From Fulverythrobacter ferritrahens (GTDB lineage: Bacteria > Pseudomonadota > Alphaproteobacteria > Sphingomonadales > Sphingomonadaceae), in the NCBI RefSeq assembly GCF_020539485.1, contig NZ_JACDXU010000002.1, forward strand, positions 310,001 to 374,000: DNA of 64,000 nt. The letters run 5' to 3'. The translations under genes and the position numbers were made by a program. Under the pieces are notes generated by a model. The model saw only the letters and a list, made by a program, of their open reading frames with translations. It had not been told where the DNA came from and ran no database searches. How positions within the stretch are numbered: position 1 is the stretch's first letter; every line of letters begins with the position of its first letter. Positions 18,634 through 25,860 of this stretch are shown piece by piece.

Positions 18634-19809
18634 ATGGTCTCGCCACATATTTCGCAGGCGCTCCAGCGGATCGAACCGTCGCGCACCACCGCGATGACCG
18701 ACCGGGCAACCGAATTGCGCGAACAGGGGCGGGACATCATCTCTCTGTCCGTGGGAGAGCCCGATTTCCCCACTCCCGTCCATGTGATCGATGCCGCCAA
18801 GGCCGCACTGGATGCCGGGCAGACGAAATATACCCCCGTCACCGGCACGATGCGGCTGAAACAGGCTGCTGCCTTGCACTTCAAACGCGATCTGGGGATC
18901 GATGCCGATCCGAAGAACGTGATCGTCAGCGCAGGCGGCAAGCAGTCGATCTTTCACGCCCTGCTGGCCACGGTCAGCGGGGGCGAGGAAGTGATCGTGC
19001 CTGCCCCCTGGTGGGTCAGCTATCCGCAGATCATCCGCTTTGCCGGCGGGCGCGTGGTGCCGCTGATCACCCATGCGCAGAATAATTTCCGCTTCACGCC
19101 GGGCGATGTGGAGGCCCTGATCACGCCGCAGACCCAGTGGCTGATGCTCAACAGCCCCGGCAATCCCACCGGCGCGGTCTATCCGGCCGAAATGCTGCTG
19201 GGCATTGGCGAAGTGCTGCGCCGCCATCCGCGGGTGCTGGTCCTGTCGGACGATATCTATTCGCCGCTGATCTATACCGGCCAGCCCCATGCCACGCTGG
19301 CCAATCTCTGCCCCGATCTGGCGGACCGTATCTGCACCGTATCGGGCGTGTCCAAAAGCCACGCGATGACCGGTTTCCGCATCGGCGTGGCGACTGGCCC
19401 GGAATGGCTGATCTCGGCCATGGGGCGGCTCCAGTCCCATTCCTCGGGCAATCCCGCCTCGATCAGCCAGGCCGCTGCTGTCGCTGCCTTTGAAGGTCCG
19501 CAGGACTTCCTGCAGGACTGGCGCGAGCGCTTCCGCGCGCGCCGGGATAGGGTGGTCGGCGCGATCAACGCGATTCCCGGCCTGTCGACCCCGGTGCCCG
19601 ATGGCGCCTTTTACTGCTTCATCGATGCGGCTCCGCTGATGGACCGTTTTGGCGACGATGAGGCTCTGGCGATGCATTTGCTCGATCACGGCGTTGCGGT
19701 AGTCGCCGCCTCGGCCTTTGGCGGAAAGAACGGCTTCCGCATCAGCTTTGCCGCCGACGATGAAGTACTGGCCGAAGCCATGCGGCGAATCGCCGGGGCG
19801 CTCACATGA
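18634..19809 (+). CDS. Class I PLP aminotransferase (aspartate aminotransferase-like)
   Basis: A 391-residue fold-type I aminotransferase that probably transfers amino groups between aspartate or another amino acid and a 2-oxo acid. Markers are SVGEPDFPTP near residue 42, NSPGNPTGA near 172, the PLP Lys in VSGVSKSHAMTGFRIG near 238 and the C-terminal FRISFA with the carboxylate-binding Arg. ATG 18634 follows GGGGAG at a 6-base spacing. It begins 17 bases after the pabB/pabC fusion, in a stretch where attgatgg occurs three times (18601, 18616, 18631). Exact substrate preference cannot be read. Confidence 0.88.
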   Translation: MVSPHISQALQRIEPSRTTAMTDRATELREQGRDIISLSVGEPDFPTPVHVIDAAKAALDAGQTKYTPVTGTMRLKQAAALHFKRDLGIDADPKNVIVSAGGKQSIFHALLATVSGGEEVIVPAPWWVSYPQIIRFAGGRVVPLITHAQNNFRFTPGDVEALITPQTQWLMLNSPGNPTGAVYPAEMLLGIGEVLRRHPRVLVLSDDIYSPLIYTGQPHATLANLCPDLADRICTVSGVSKSHAMTGFRIGVATGPEWLISAMGRLQSHSSGNPASISQAAAVAAFEGPQDFLQDWRERFRARRDRVVGAINAIPGLSTPVPDGAFYCFIDAAPLMDRFGDDEALAMHLLDHGVAVVAASAFGGKNGFRISFAADDEVLAEAMRRIAGALT

Positions 19810-19825
19810 TTTTTGCTTCGACACC

Positions 19826-19900
19826 GGTTCATCCTGAGCCTGTCGAAGAATGCGCACGAGGCACGCCTGTCAGGCGGCGCCTCGCAAGCTCAGCACGAAC
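19826..19900. repeat. Palindromic intergenic repeat, family A (copy 2)
   Basis: The left arm, ggttcatcctgagcctgtcg and onwards, is the same family as at 4519. The right arm (ctcgcaagctcagcacgaac, 19881-19900) is its approximate inverse. It fills the gap between the aminotransferase and the pseudouridine synthase genes and ends shortly before the latter's start. Confidence 0.72.
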
Positions 19901-19912
19901 GGGATTTAACGC

Positions 19913-20578
19913 ATGACCAAGTTCCCCATCCTGTTCGAAGATGCCGAAGCGCTGGTGATCGACAAGCCCGGCGGCCTTCCGCTCGACCGGCCGCGCGCCG
20001 GGGGCGAATCGCTGGAGGATCATCTGGGCGAGCTGCGGCTGGGCTTCCAGCGCGCGCCCGCGCCTGCGCACCGGCTGGATATGGATACGTCCGGTTGCCT
20101 GCTGCTGGCCCGCAATCCCAAGGCGCTGAAGCGATTCTCGCTGGCCTTCGAGGAACGGCGGGTAGAAAAGACCTATCTCGGCATTCTGGCCGGGGAAGTG
20201 GCGGAAGAGGAAGGCACGGTGGAACTGTCTCTCTCCAAGATCAGCAGCGCGGCCGATGGCTGGCGCATGATCCCCGCGCGCAGGGGCAAGCCCGCCATCA
20301 CTCACTGGCGGCGAATCGCGGTGAAGAACGGCGTGACGCTGGTGGAGTTCAAGCCCGTGACCGGGCGCACGCACCAGATTCGCGTCCACGCCGCATCGGG
20401 TATCGGCTTCCCGCTGGTGGGCGATCCGGTTTACGGCAAGCGCGATTCGCGCGTGAAGCGCACCATGCTGCACGCCTCGGCCTTGATGCTGGAGCGGGAG
20501 GGAAAAGAACCCATCTCCGCCAGCGCGCCGCTGCCGGCCGATTTTGCCGTGTTCGGCTTTACCGGCGGCGATGACTGA
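19913..20578 (+). CDS. RluA-family pseudouridine synthase
   Basis: A 221-residue RNA pseudouridine synthase. The catalytic Asp is in HRLDMDTSGCLLLA near residue 56; the family segments KTYLGILAG, THWRRI and GRTHQIRVHAA follow, and VGDPVYGK closes the fold. There is no N-terminal S4 domain, as in the short RluA-like branch acting on rRNA or tRNA; the target is unknown. It overlaps the arfB start by eight bases, so the two are probably cotranscribed and translationally coupled. Confidence 0.9.
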   Translation: MTKFPILFEDAEALVIDKPGGLPLDRPRAGGESLEDHLGELRLGFQRAPAPAHRLDMDTSGCLLLARNPKALKRFSLAFEERRVEKTYLGILAGEVAEEEGTVELSLSKISSAADGWRMIPARRGKPAITHWRRIAVKNGVTLVEFKPVTGRTHQIRVHAASGIGFPLVGDPVYGKRDSRVKRTMLHASALMLEREGKEPISASAPLPADFAVFGFTGGDD

Positions 20579-20981
20579 GGACGATCTTATTCCCCGCGCC
20601 ATGGCGCTGGCGGAAGAAAGCTTCATTGCCGCATCCGGCCCCGGCGGGCAGAACGTCAACAAGGTGGCTACTGCCGTCCAGCTGCGAGTGAATGTCTTTG
20701 CGCTGCGCCTTTCCCCGCCCGTATTCCACCGGCTGAAGGAACTGGCGGGCAGCCGGATGAACGCCAAGGGTGAAATCGTGATCGCCGCGCGCAATCACCG
20801 CACCCAGGAAATGAACCGCGCCGATGCCCGCGCGCGACTCACCCAGCTGCTGGAGGAAGCCCAGCGCGAGCCCAAGAAACGCGCCAAGAGCCGCCTCAAT
20901 CGCATCGGCAAGGAGGCCCGGCTGCAGTCCAAGAAGAAACGCGGCAGCGTTAAGGCCGGGCGCGGGAAGGTGGACTGGTAG
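20571..20981 (+). CDS. arfB: Alternative ribosome-rescue factor ArfB
   Basis: A 136-residue peptidyl-tRNA hydrolase that frees ribosomes stalled without a stop codon. The catalytic GGQ lies in SGPGGQNVNKV near residue 25, and the very basic tail (KKRAKSRLNRIGKEARLQSK) is the part that enters the empty mRNA channel in this family. ATG 20571 overlaps the end of the preceding pseudouridine synthase gene. A hairpin with a following T-rich stretch at 21038 probably ends this unit. Confidence 0.93.
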   Translation: MTEDDLIPRAMALAEESFIAASGPGGQNVNKVATAVQLRVNVFALRLSPPVFHRLKELAGSRMNAKGEIVIAARNHRTQEMNRADARARLTQLLEEAQREPKKRAKSRLNRIGKEARLQSKKKRGSVKAGRGKVDW

Positions 20982-21037
20982 ATGACTCACTCCGCTTGAC
21001 TTTCGGCCACTTCTGACGCAATGGCCGCCCCCTGTAG

Positions 21038-21067
21038 GCGGTGCTGCGCGCGCCGCTTTGTTGTTTT
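21038..21067 (+). terminator. Intrinsic terminator (or rpmG leader attenuator)
   Basis: GCGGTGC (21038-21044) pairs with GCGCCGC (21050-21056), seven base pairs with one G-U, around a TGCGC loop, followed by TTTGTTGTTTT. It would end the pseudouridine synthase-arfB transcript. A TTGACT at 20996 could instead be the -35 of an rpmG promoter, which would put this hairpin in the rpmG leader. Confidence 0.65.
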
Positions 21068-21105
21068 GGCCCGCTGTGGCCATCAGAGAGATTTAGGATA
21101 GAGCC

Positions 21106-21273
21106 ATGGCGAAGCCCGCAACCGTCAAGATCCGGCTGGTCTCCACCGCCGACACCGGTTTCTTCTATGTGACCAAGAAGAACCCGCGCAACTCGACCGA
21201 AAAGTTCAGCTTCCGCAAGTACGATCCGGTTGCTCGCAAGCATGTCGAGTTCAAGGAAGCCAAGATCAAGTAA
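21106..21273 (+). CDS. rpmG: Ribosomal protein L33
   Basis: A 55-residue protein of the large ribosomal subunit, translated directly from the sequence: it opens [20 protein letters not shown] and continues [20 protein letters not shown] before a basic tail ending EAKIK. This is the alphaproteobacterial L33 form without the zinc-binding Cys pairs. AGGA stands seven bases ahead of ATG 21106. It is monocistronic by appearance: a terminator-like stem precedes it and a weak inverted repeat (ATTCCGG, 21279, and CCGGAAT, 21292) follows. Confidence 0.95.
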   Translation: MAKPATVKIRLVSTADTGFFYVTKKNPRNSTEKFSFRKYDPVARKHVEFKEAKIK

Positions 21274-21336
21274 GCTGGATTCCGGCCCGTTCCGGAATTC
21301 ACGCACAGTTCAAGCCTTCGTGCTAACAGGCCGGGC

Positions 21337-22002
21337 ATGAACATGATCTCTGCATTTTCGAAGAGCGCCATCCGCCCGGTTATCGCCGGTGCGCTGGCGC
21401 TCGCCGTGCCTGCTCTGGCACTGGCGCCCGCCATTCCCGCAACCGCTGCTACCGATGCGCGGCTCGATCAGGCGGTGGGCGCGCTGCGCGCGATCTCCAC
21501 GCTCAAGGCAAATTTCATCCAGACGGACCGCAACGGCCAACGGGTGAAGGGCGTGCTCAGCCTCAAGCAGCCGGGCAGGATTCGCTTCGAATATGAAAAG
21601 GGCGTCAATCTGCTGATCGTCGGCAATGGCAGTTCGCTGACCATGATCGACTATGATGTGGCGCAGGTGCAGCGCTGGCCGATCAAGAATTCGCCGCTCG
21701 GCGCCCTGCTCGATCCCAAGCGGGACGTGGCCAAATTCGGCAAGGTACAGCCCACTTCCAGCCCCGATGTGATCAGCATCGAGGTGAAGGATCCGGGCAA
21801 GCCTGAATATGGCGTCATCACCCTGATTTTCGTGAAGAAGCCGGGCGCGCCGGGCGGGCTGGAACTGGTCAGCTGGGTGGCGCTCGATTCGCAGAATCAG
21901 CGCACCACTGTGCGGCTGGCCGATCATCGCTACGGGCTCGCGATTCCCGACTCGACGTTCAAGTGGCGTGACCCCCGCGTAACGACTCGTCGCCCCGGCT
22001 AA
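21337..22002 (+). CDS. lolA: Outer-membrane lipoprotein carrier protein LolA
   Basis: A 221-residue periplasmic chaperone that takes lipoproteins from LolCDE to the outer membrane. It has a signal peptide (cleavage near PATAA) followed by the LolA opening LRAISTLKANFIQTDRNGQ, then GVLSLKQPGRIRFEYEKG and the later NSPLGALL segment. Length is normal. ATG 21343 is a possible alternative start two codons in. No LolB is visible nearby. A small hairpin (22005-22026) follows the stop, and after it comes the putative RNA gene. Confidence 0.92.
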   Translation: MNMISAFSKSAIRPVIAGALALAVPALALAPAIPATAATDARLDQAVGALRAISTLKANFIQTDRNGQRVKGVLSLKQPGRIRFEYEKGVNLLIVGNGSSLTMIDYDVAQVQRWPIKNSPLGALLDPKRDVAKFGKVQPTSSPDVISIEVKDPGKPEYGVITLIFVKKPGAPGGLELVSWVALDSQNQRTTVRLADHRYGLAIPDSTFKWRDPRVTTRRPG

Positions 22003-22004
22003 AC

Positions 22005-22026
22005 GGTTCGGCAACAAGCCGAAACC
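22005..22026 (+). terminator. Hairpin just after lolA
   Basis: TTCGGC (22007-22012) and GCCGAA (22018-22023) form a perfect 6-base-pair stem with an AACAA loop, extended by two G-C pairs past a bulged A. It starts three bases after the lolA stop. It lacks a T-run, so it may protect or partly terminate the message. Confidence 0.4.
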
Positions 22027-22029
22027 TGC

Positions 22030-22223
22030 CTGCGATGAACCGCTTGAACCTGTTCAGGAGGCAGCAAGCTGGGCTCGCCTAAAACAATCTCACAAGGCGG
22101 CGCGAGGAGGGTTTCCCCCCTGTTGCCCTGACCTCCGCCAAGCAAGCCGTCTTGCAAGCGTGACGAACGCTCAAACGGAACCCTCGTCCCAATGCCCCCG
22201 GGACGGGGGTTCTTTTTTGTTTT
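22030..22223 (+). ncRNA. Candidate structured small RNA between lolA and xth (possibly 6S-like)
   Basis: About 190 bases with no credible coding frame, ending in a strong intrinsic terminator. By hand a long rod can be drawn. A closing stem CCGCTTGA (22040-22047) pairs with TCAAACGG (22171-22178) at 7 of 8 positions. An inner stem CAGGAGGCAGC (22055-22065) pairs with GTTGCCCTG (22122-22130) over nine pairs with a two-base bulge. An internal bubble lies between them, and its 3' strand carries its own hairpin (GCAAG 22142, CTTGC 22151). Closing stem, bubble with a 3'-side hairpin, and apical arm is the layout of 6S RNA, but I could not match 6S consensus bases with certainty. It lacks the SRP RNA GGAAG motif and tmRNA or RNase P landmarks. 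Confidence 0.45.
22179..22223 (+). terminator. Strong intrinsic terminator of the lolA-xth RNA
   Basis: AACCCTCGTCCC (22179-22190) pairs with GGGACGGGGGTT (22200-22211): twelve pairs, one of them G-U, around a 9-base loop. Then TCTTTTTTGTTTT follows. This is the clearest rho-independent terminator in the window, and no protein gene ends just before it. Confidence 0.9.
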
Positions 22224-22336
22224 CCTGCGGTCAGGCACACGAGCCGCCAAGTTCCAGGCGCTGGGCCGCCGGGGATACACCTGTCGCTCCACCCTCACCC
22301 TTGCCGCCCCGAGCCATCCCCCCTATCTCCCCGGCC

Positions 22337-23131
22337 ATGGTCAAGATCGCTTCCTGGAACATCAATTCGGTGCGCCTGCGCATGCCGATCGTCGAACGCT
22401 TCCTGCAGGAGGAGGCACCTGACGTGCTGTGCCTGCAGGAGATCAAGACGATCGAGGACAGCTTCCCCCACAAGGCGTTCGAAGATCTGGGATATACCTA
22501 TCGCGCGATCCATGGGCAGAAGGGCTATCACGGGGTCGCCACCGTCAGCCGCATCCCCTTGCGCGAATTTTCGCGGCATGACTGGCAGGATAATGGCGAG
22601 GCGCGGCATATAGGCGTGGAGCTGCTGGGCCCCGGCCAAGGTATGGTGCTGGAAAACGTCTATATCCCGGCGGGTGGAGATGAGCCGGATCGCACGATCA
22701 ACCCCAAGTTCGGACAGAAGCTCGATTTCTTCGAACGGATGACCCGCTGGGCCGACAAAGTGGATCGGCCGACCCTGATCGTGGGCGATTTCAATGTCGC
22801 CCCGCTCGAATGCGATGTGTGGAACCACAAGCAATTGCTAAAGGTGGTCAGCCACACGCCGATCGAGGTCGAAACGCTCCAACGCTTCAAGGATGCCCAT
22901 GGCTGGGTGGATATCGGGCGGGAGCTGATCAAGGCGCCCGAACGCTATTACAGCTGGTGGAGCTATCGCTCGCCGGACTGGAAGGCCAATGATCGCGGCC
23001 GCCGGCTGGATCATATGTGGGCCTCGCCCGAACTGGCGAAGCAGGCCGTGGCCCATTCGGTGCGCGAAGATGCGCGCGACTGGGAAAAGCCGAGCGACCA
23101 TGTGCCGCTGATCACGGAGTTTGCGCTCTGA
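22337..23131 (+). CDS. xth: Exodeoxyribonuclease III
   Basis: A 264-residue AP endonuclease and 3'-exonuclease of base-excision repair. It opens MVKIASWNINSVR, with the metal-binding Glu in LCLQEIKT near 34, GDFNVAPLECD near 151, RRLDHMWAS near 222 and the catalytic SDHVPLITEF at the end. I chose ATG 22337; the open frame runs back to 22160, but that part covers the terminator of the RNA candidate. The stop overlaps the presumed beginning of ribA. A uracil-DNA glycosylase gene of the same repair pathway is at 54.3 kb. Confidence 0.94.
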   Translation: MVKIASWNINSVRLRMPIVERFLQEEAPDVLCLQEIKTIEDSFPHKAFEDLGYTYRAIHGQKGYHGVATVSRIPLREFSRHDWQDNGEARHIGVELLGPGQGMVLENVYIPAGGDEPDRTINPKFGQKLDFFERMTRWADKVDRPTLIVGDFNVAPLECDVWNHKQLLKVVSHTPIEVETLQRFKDAHGWVDIGRELIKAPERYYSWWSYRSPDWKANDRGRRLDHMWASPELAKQAVAHSVREDARDWEKPSDHVPLITEFAL

Positions 23132-24192
23132 CGCAGCCCTCGCCTTCGCGCCGGGCCGCGCAGGCAGTAGATGCCTTGCGCCACGGCTGGCCGCTGGCGA
23201 TGGAGGGTGGCCCCGTGCTGCTGCCCGTGGAAACTGCGATTGCGCCGGGGGCATCGTCCCGCCTGATGCTGATTTCCGCTGCCCGCGCCGCCACGCTGAA
23301 GCTGGCGAACCAGCGTGAGGCGGCAGAGCCGCATGCCCCGGTGCTGATGCGCGGGGCCGAGCCTTTCGACCTTGCCGCCGCCCTGCCGATCGCGGACCCG
23401 TCGCTGGACCTTTCGGCACCGCTGAAGGGCCCCTTCCTGGCCGAGCATCTCGGCTGGCGGGAGGCCGCCGCAGCCGCGCTCGAACTGGCGCGGATCGCGG
23501 GCATTCTTCCCGCCTTTCTGGTGGGCCCGGAAAATGCCGGGGAAGCCCAGCCGGTTGCCCCTGCCGATGTGGCCGCGCTGGCCGATGCGCAGCGCCTTTC
23601 TATCGCCACGCGCGCCCGTCTGCCGGTTTCGGCCAGCGAGGATGCGGAAATCGTCGCCTTCCGCAGCGCCGACGATCTGCGCGAGCATGTCGCGCTGGTG
23701 ATCGGCCAGCAGAATGCGGACCGCCCGCCGCTGGTGCGGCTCCATTCGGAATGCCTGACCGGGGATATTCTCGGCAGCCTCAAATGCGATTGCGGGCCGC
23801 AGCTGGATGCCGCGCTTCACGCCATGGCGCATGAGGCGCAGGCAGGCGGCTGGGGCGTGCTGCTCTATCTCAGGCAGGAAGGGCGCGGGATCGGACTGGT
23901 CAACAAGCTGCGTGCCTATCGCCTGCAGGATCAGGGCTTCGATACGCTGGAGGCGAACCGGCGGCTGGGCTTCCCGGAAGAAGCGCGCGACTTCGCCACG
24001 GCGGCGCGCATGCTCGATCTGCTGGGCGTGCCCAATGTGCGGCTGATGACGAACAATCCGGAAAAGGTGGCCGCGCTTTCAGCAGCCGGGGTCCGCGTAA
24101 TCGAACGCGTGCCCCACCAGTTGCCCGCCAATCCGCACAATCAGCGTTATCTCGATACCAAGCGCGACGGGGCGGGGCATTTGCTGGTTTAG
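23128..24192 (+). CDS. ribA: GTP cyclohydrolase II with N-terminal extension
   Basis: First enzyme of riboflavin synthesis, opening the imidazole ring of GTP. The catalytic domain is in the C-terminal half: RLHSECLTGD and LKCDCGPQLD supply the three zinc Cys, RQEGRGIGLVNK follows and TNNPEKVAAL ends it. About 170 residues precede this domain, with only vague similarity to a DHBP-synthase fold, a known arrangement in sphingomonad RibA. The start is uncertain: no ATG occurs in frame before 23200, although conserved-looking sequence (RAAQAVDALRHGWP) begins earlier. I placed it at CTG 23128, overlapping the xth stop; TTG 23176 and ATG 23200 are alternatives. Confidence 0.88.
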   Translation: MTQPSPSRRAAQAVDALRHGWPLAMEGGPVLLPVETAIAPGASSRLMLISAARAATLKLANQREAAEPHAPVLMRGAEPFDLAAALPIADPSLDLSAPLKGPFLAEHLGWREAAAAALELARIAGILPAFLVGPENAGEAQPVAPADVAALADAQRLSIATRARLPVSASEDAEIVAFRSADDLREHVALVIGQQNADRPPLVRLHSECLTGDILGSLKCDCGPQLDAALHAMAHEAQAGGWGVLLYLRQEGRGIGLVNKLRAYRLQDQGFDTLEANRRLGFPEEARDFATAARMLDLLGVPNVRLMTNNPEKVAALSAAGVRVIERVPHQLPANPHNQRYLDTKRDGAGHLLV

Positions 24193-24203
24193 GCCCCCAT
24201 TTG

Positions 24204-24290
24204 GTCATCCCGACTTGTTCCGGGGTCCAGCTTCAAAGCCAGCTGCGATAGTGAAAAGAAAGCGGGATCCCGGAACAAGTCCGGGATGAC
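24204..24290. repeat. Palindromic intergenic repeat, family B
   Basis: The arms at 24204-24228 and 24264-24290 are inverse copies built on gtcatcccgacttgttccgg and are almost fully complementary across 25 positions, with a 35-base spacer. It lies just after ribA, tail-to-tail with the beta-helix gene, so it can act as a bidirectional terminator. Confidence 0.8.
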
Positions 24291-24306
24291 TGACCGTGAT
24301 GGCGAA

Positions 24307-25260
24307 TCACTGCCGCTCGAAGCGCGTCAGCCCCTGCCCGAGCTTGTTCTGGCCGATATTGAGGCGATGCCCGGTCCAGTCTGCCACGAACACGGTCGGC
24401 TGGGCGCGCGGGGCGAGGCGGGCATCGTTGCCTGAAATCTGCAGCCCGTCTGCCGTATGCCGCAAATCTTCCGCGCCCACGGCGATCAGGGCGGAGCGGT
24501 TCTCCTTGTCCGTCCCCTGCACGAACCAATTATTGGTGATCTGCCCGGTGGCGCCGGCCGGCAGGTCGATCATGTAGTTCGTCCCGCGCCCGCCCGTATC
24601 GTCGAAGCTGCAGGAGGCGATCTGCACCTGGGCCGCGCGCGATTTCACGTAATGGCCACCGCGCCCTTGCTCGAAGCGGCTGCGGGTGACGCGCAACTGG
24701 CCGTAATCGCCGATATAGATCGAATGGGCGCATCCGCCCGCGCCTTCACAGGTGCCGAGGCGCGTGAAGGTGGATTTGTCGATCACGATCCGCCCGTTCT
24801 GCGCTTCGCCGGTCAGGATGCCCTGCTGGCTGTCGCGGAACCAGCTCTGCGCGATGGTGAGGTTGCCCTGTTCCAGCCTGATGCCCGCGCCATTGCCATC
24901 GGGCACGCGCAGGTTCTGGAAGACGAGGCCGGTGACGGTGGCATTCTTGCCGCGCAGCACCAAGGCGGCCTTGCCTTCGCAGGTCACGCCATCGAGCACG
25001 GACTTGCCCGGCTCTGCGGCAAGATAGGAAATGCTCCCCGCCGTCTGCACCGCGCAATCGGCATGGAGGCCGGGAGCGATGGAGATCGATCCCTTGCCCC
25101 CGCCGATGGCATCGACCGCCTGTTGCAGGTTGCCATAGCTCTTGCCCGTTTCCACCACCGTATAAGGCGCGCTGCGGGTCTGGGCGAAAAGGGCCGTGCC
25201 CGATGCGGCGGCAAGCGCGGCGGCGCCGATGGCGAGCGGGATGCGAATGCGGTTCTCCAT
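24307..25260 (-). CDS. Exported right-handed beta-helix protein
   Basis: A 317-residue protein with a signal peptide (MENRIRIPLAIG, cleavage near LFAQT). The body has the regular short hydrophobic/Asn turns of a right-handed parallel beta-helix (LVLRGKNATVTGLVFQNLRV, LEQGNLTIAQSWF, IVIDKSTF, GQLRVTRSRF, IASCSFDDTGG), the fold of pectate lyases and related carbohydrate-active proteins. Cys pairs suggest disulphides. No lyase active-site residues are evident, so function is open. It is preceded by a 10-base-pair inverted repeat that also ends the upstream SPFH operon. Confidence 0.8.
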   Translation of the reverse strand: MENRIRIPLAIGAAALAAASGTALFAQTRSAPYTVVETGKSYGNLQQAVDAIGGGKGSISIAPGLHADCAVQTAGSISYLAAEPGKSVLDGVTCEGKAALVLRGKNATVTGLVFQNLRVPDGNGAGIRLEQGNLTIAQSWFRDSQQGILTGEAQNGRIVIDKSTFTRLGTCEGAGGCAHSIYIGDYGQLRVTRSRFEQGRGGHYVKSRAAQVQIASCSFDDTGGRGTNYMIDLPAGATGQITNNWFVQGTDKENRSALIAVGAEDLRHTADGLQISGNDARLAPRAQPTVFVADWTGHRLNIGQNKLGQGLTRFERQ

Positions 25261-25277
25261 GGCGCTGGCCCTAGCAG

Positions 25278-25306
25278 AACGCGGTTAAAGAGCCGCTAAC
25301 CGCGTT
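25278..25306 (-). terminator. 10-base-pair inverted repeat ending the SPFH operon
   Basis: AACGCGGTTA (25278-25287) and TAACCGCGTT (25297-25306) are perfectly complementary around a 9-base loop and lie directly against the stop codon of the small membrane protein gene. There is no long T-run on the minus strand, so termination may be partial, with read-through into the beta-helix gene. Confidence 0.6.
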
Positions 25307-25633
25307 TCAGCGTTGCCCCTTGGGCCGTTGGCGCGCACCTTGGCCGCCGCCCTTCGGCGCATCGTCGTCCTCCTTGCCGGAACGCCATTTCCACCCGCCC
25401 CGCGTTCGCTTGCGTGCGATCATCAGCAGCACCACCGTGGCGCCGAGGACCACGGCAGTGGATGTGATGATGGCCACCGAATCCCCGGTGCTGGTGGCGA
25501 GCAAGGCGCCCAATACCACCAGCGTATAGGCGGCCATCAGCACCCAGCCCTGCCAGGCGATGGGCATGCCCGCGCCGTAGCCATATTTCCTCGGCGCAAA
25601 CCAGTCGCCGGGTTCAAGGAACTTGTGCAGCAT
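25307..25633 (-). CDS. Small two-helix membrane protein in the SPFH operon
   Basis: A 108-residue protein with two hydrophobic segments (about residues 27-45 and 53-70), a basic Arg/Lys/Trp stretch after the second, and a Gly/Gln/Arg-rich tail. I do not recognise the family. The gene starts four bases after the stop of the ribbon-helix-helix gene and is third in the SPFH operon. It could be a partner of the membrane-anchored SPFH protein, which is inference from position only. Confidence 0.72.
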   Translation of the reverse strand: MLHKFLEPGDWFAPRKYGYGAGMPIAWQGWVLMAAYTLVVLGALLATSTGDSVAIITSTAVVLGATVVLLMIARKRTRGGWKWRSGKEDDDAPKGGGQGARQRPKGQR

Positions 25634-25637
25634 CCGA

Positions 25638-25853
25638 TTACTCCCTCTCTTGCGTCACATCCTTGGGCGGACGGCCCCGGCGCGGCTGTTCGCCTGTCGC
25701 AACCTTCACCCCGCGCCGGGCCAGCGCCTCGCGCAGCAGCATTTCTACCTCGGCATTGACCGAACGCAGATCCTGCGCGGCCATGCGCTCGATCGCGGCA
25801 TGAAGCGCCGGATCGAGCCGCAGGGGGAATGCTTTCTTCGCTGGGCCGGCCAT
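25638..25853 (-). CDS. Ribbon-helix-helix (Arc/CopG-like) DNA-binding protein
   Basis: A 71-residue protein with the RHH pattern: a short basic beta-strand KKAFPLRLDPALHAAIERMA, a turn RSVNAEVEMLLREAL and a basic tail with RGRPPKD. Such proteins dimerise and repress their own operons, often as antitoxins. It lies between the SPFH gene (7 bases upstream) and the small membrane protein gene (4 bases downstream). No toxin-like ORF is in the unit. A 7-base-pair inverted repeat over the operon promoter is a natural candidate operator (inference). Confidence 0.85.
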   Translation of the reverse strand: MAGPAKKAFPLRLDPALHAAIERMAAQDLRSVNAEVEMLLREALARRGVKVATGEQPRRGRPPKDVTQERE

Positions 25854-25860
25854 GGTTCAG

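Noticed and set aside
22051-22070. Resemblance of TTCAGGAGGCAGC to the SRP RNA apical motif
   Set aside because: The GGAA tetraloop and the second half of the SRP helix 8 motif are absent, so a 4.5S RNA call is not supported.
25638-25853. The RHH protein as an antitoxin of a classical toxin-antitoxin pair
   Set aside because: Neither neighbour looks like a RelE, HicA, PIN or other known toxin; one is an SPFH scaffold and the other a two-helix membrane protein.
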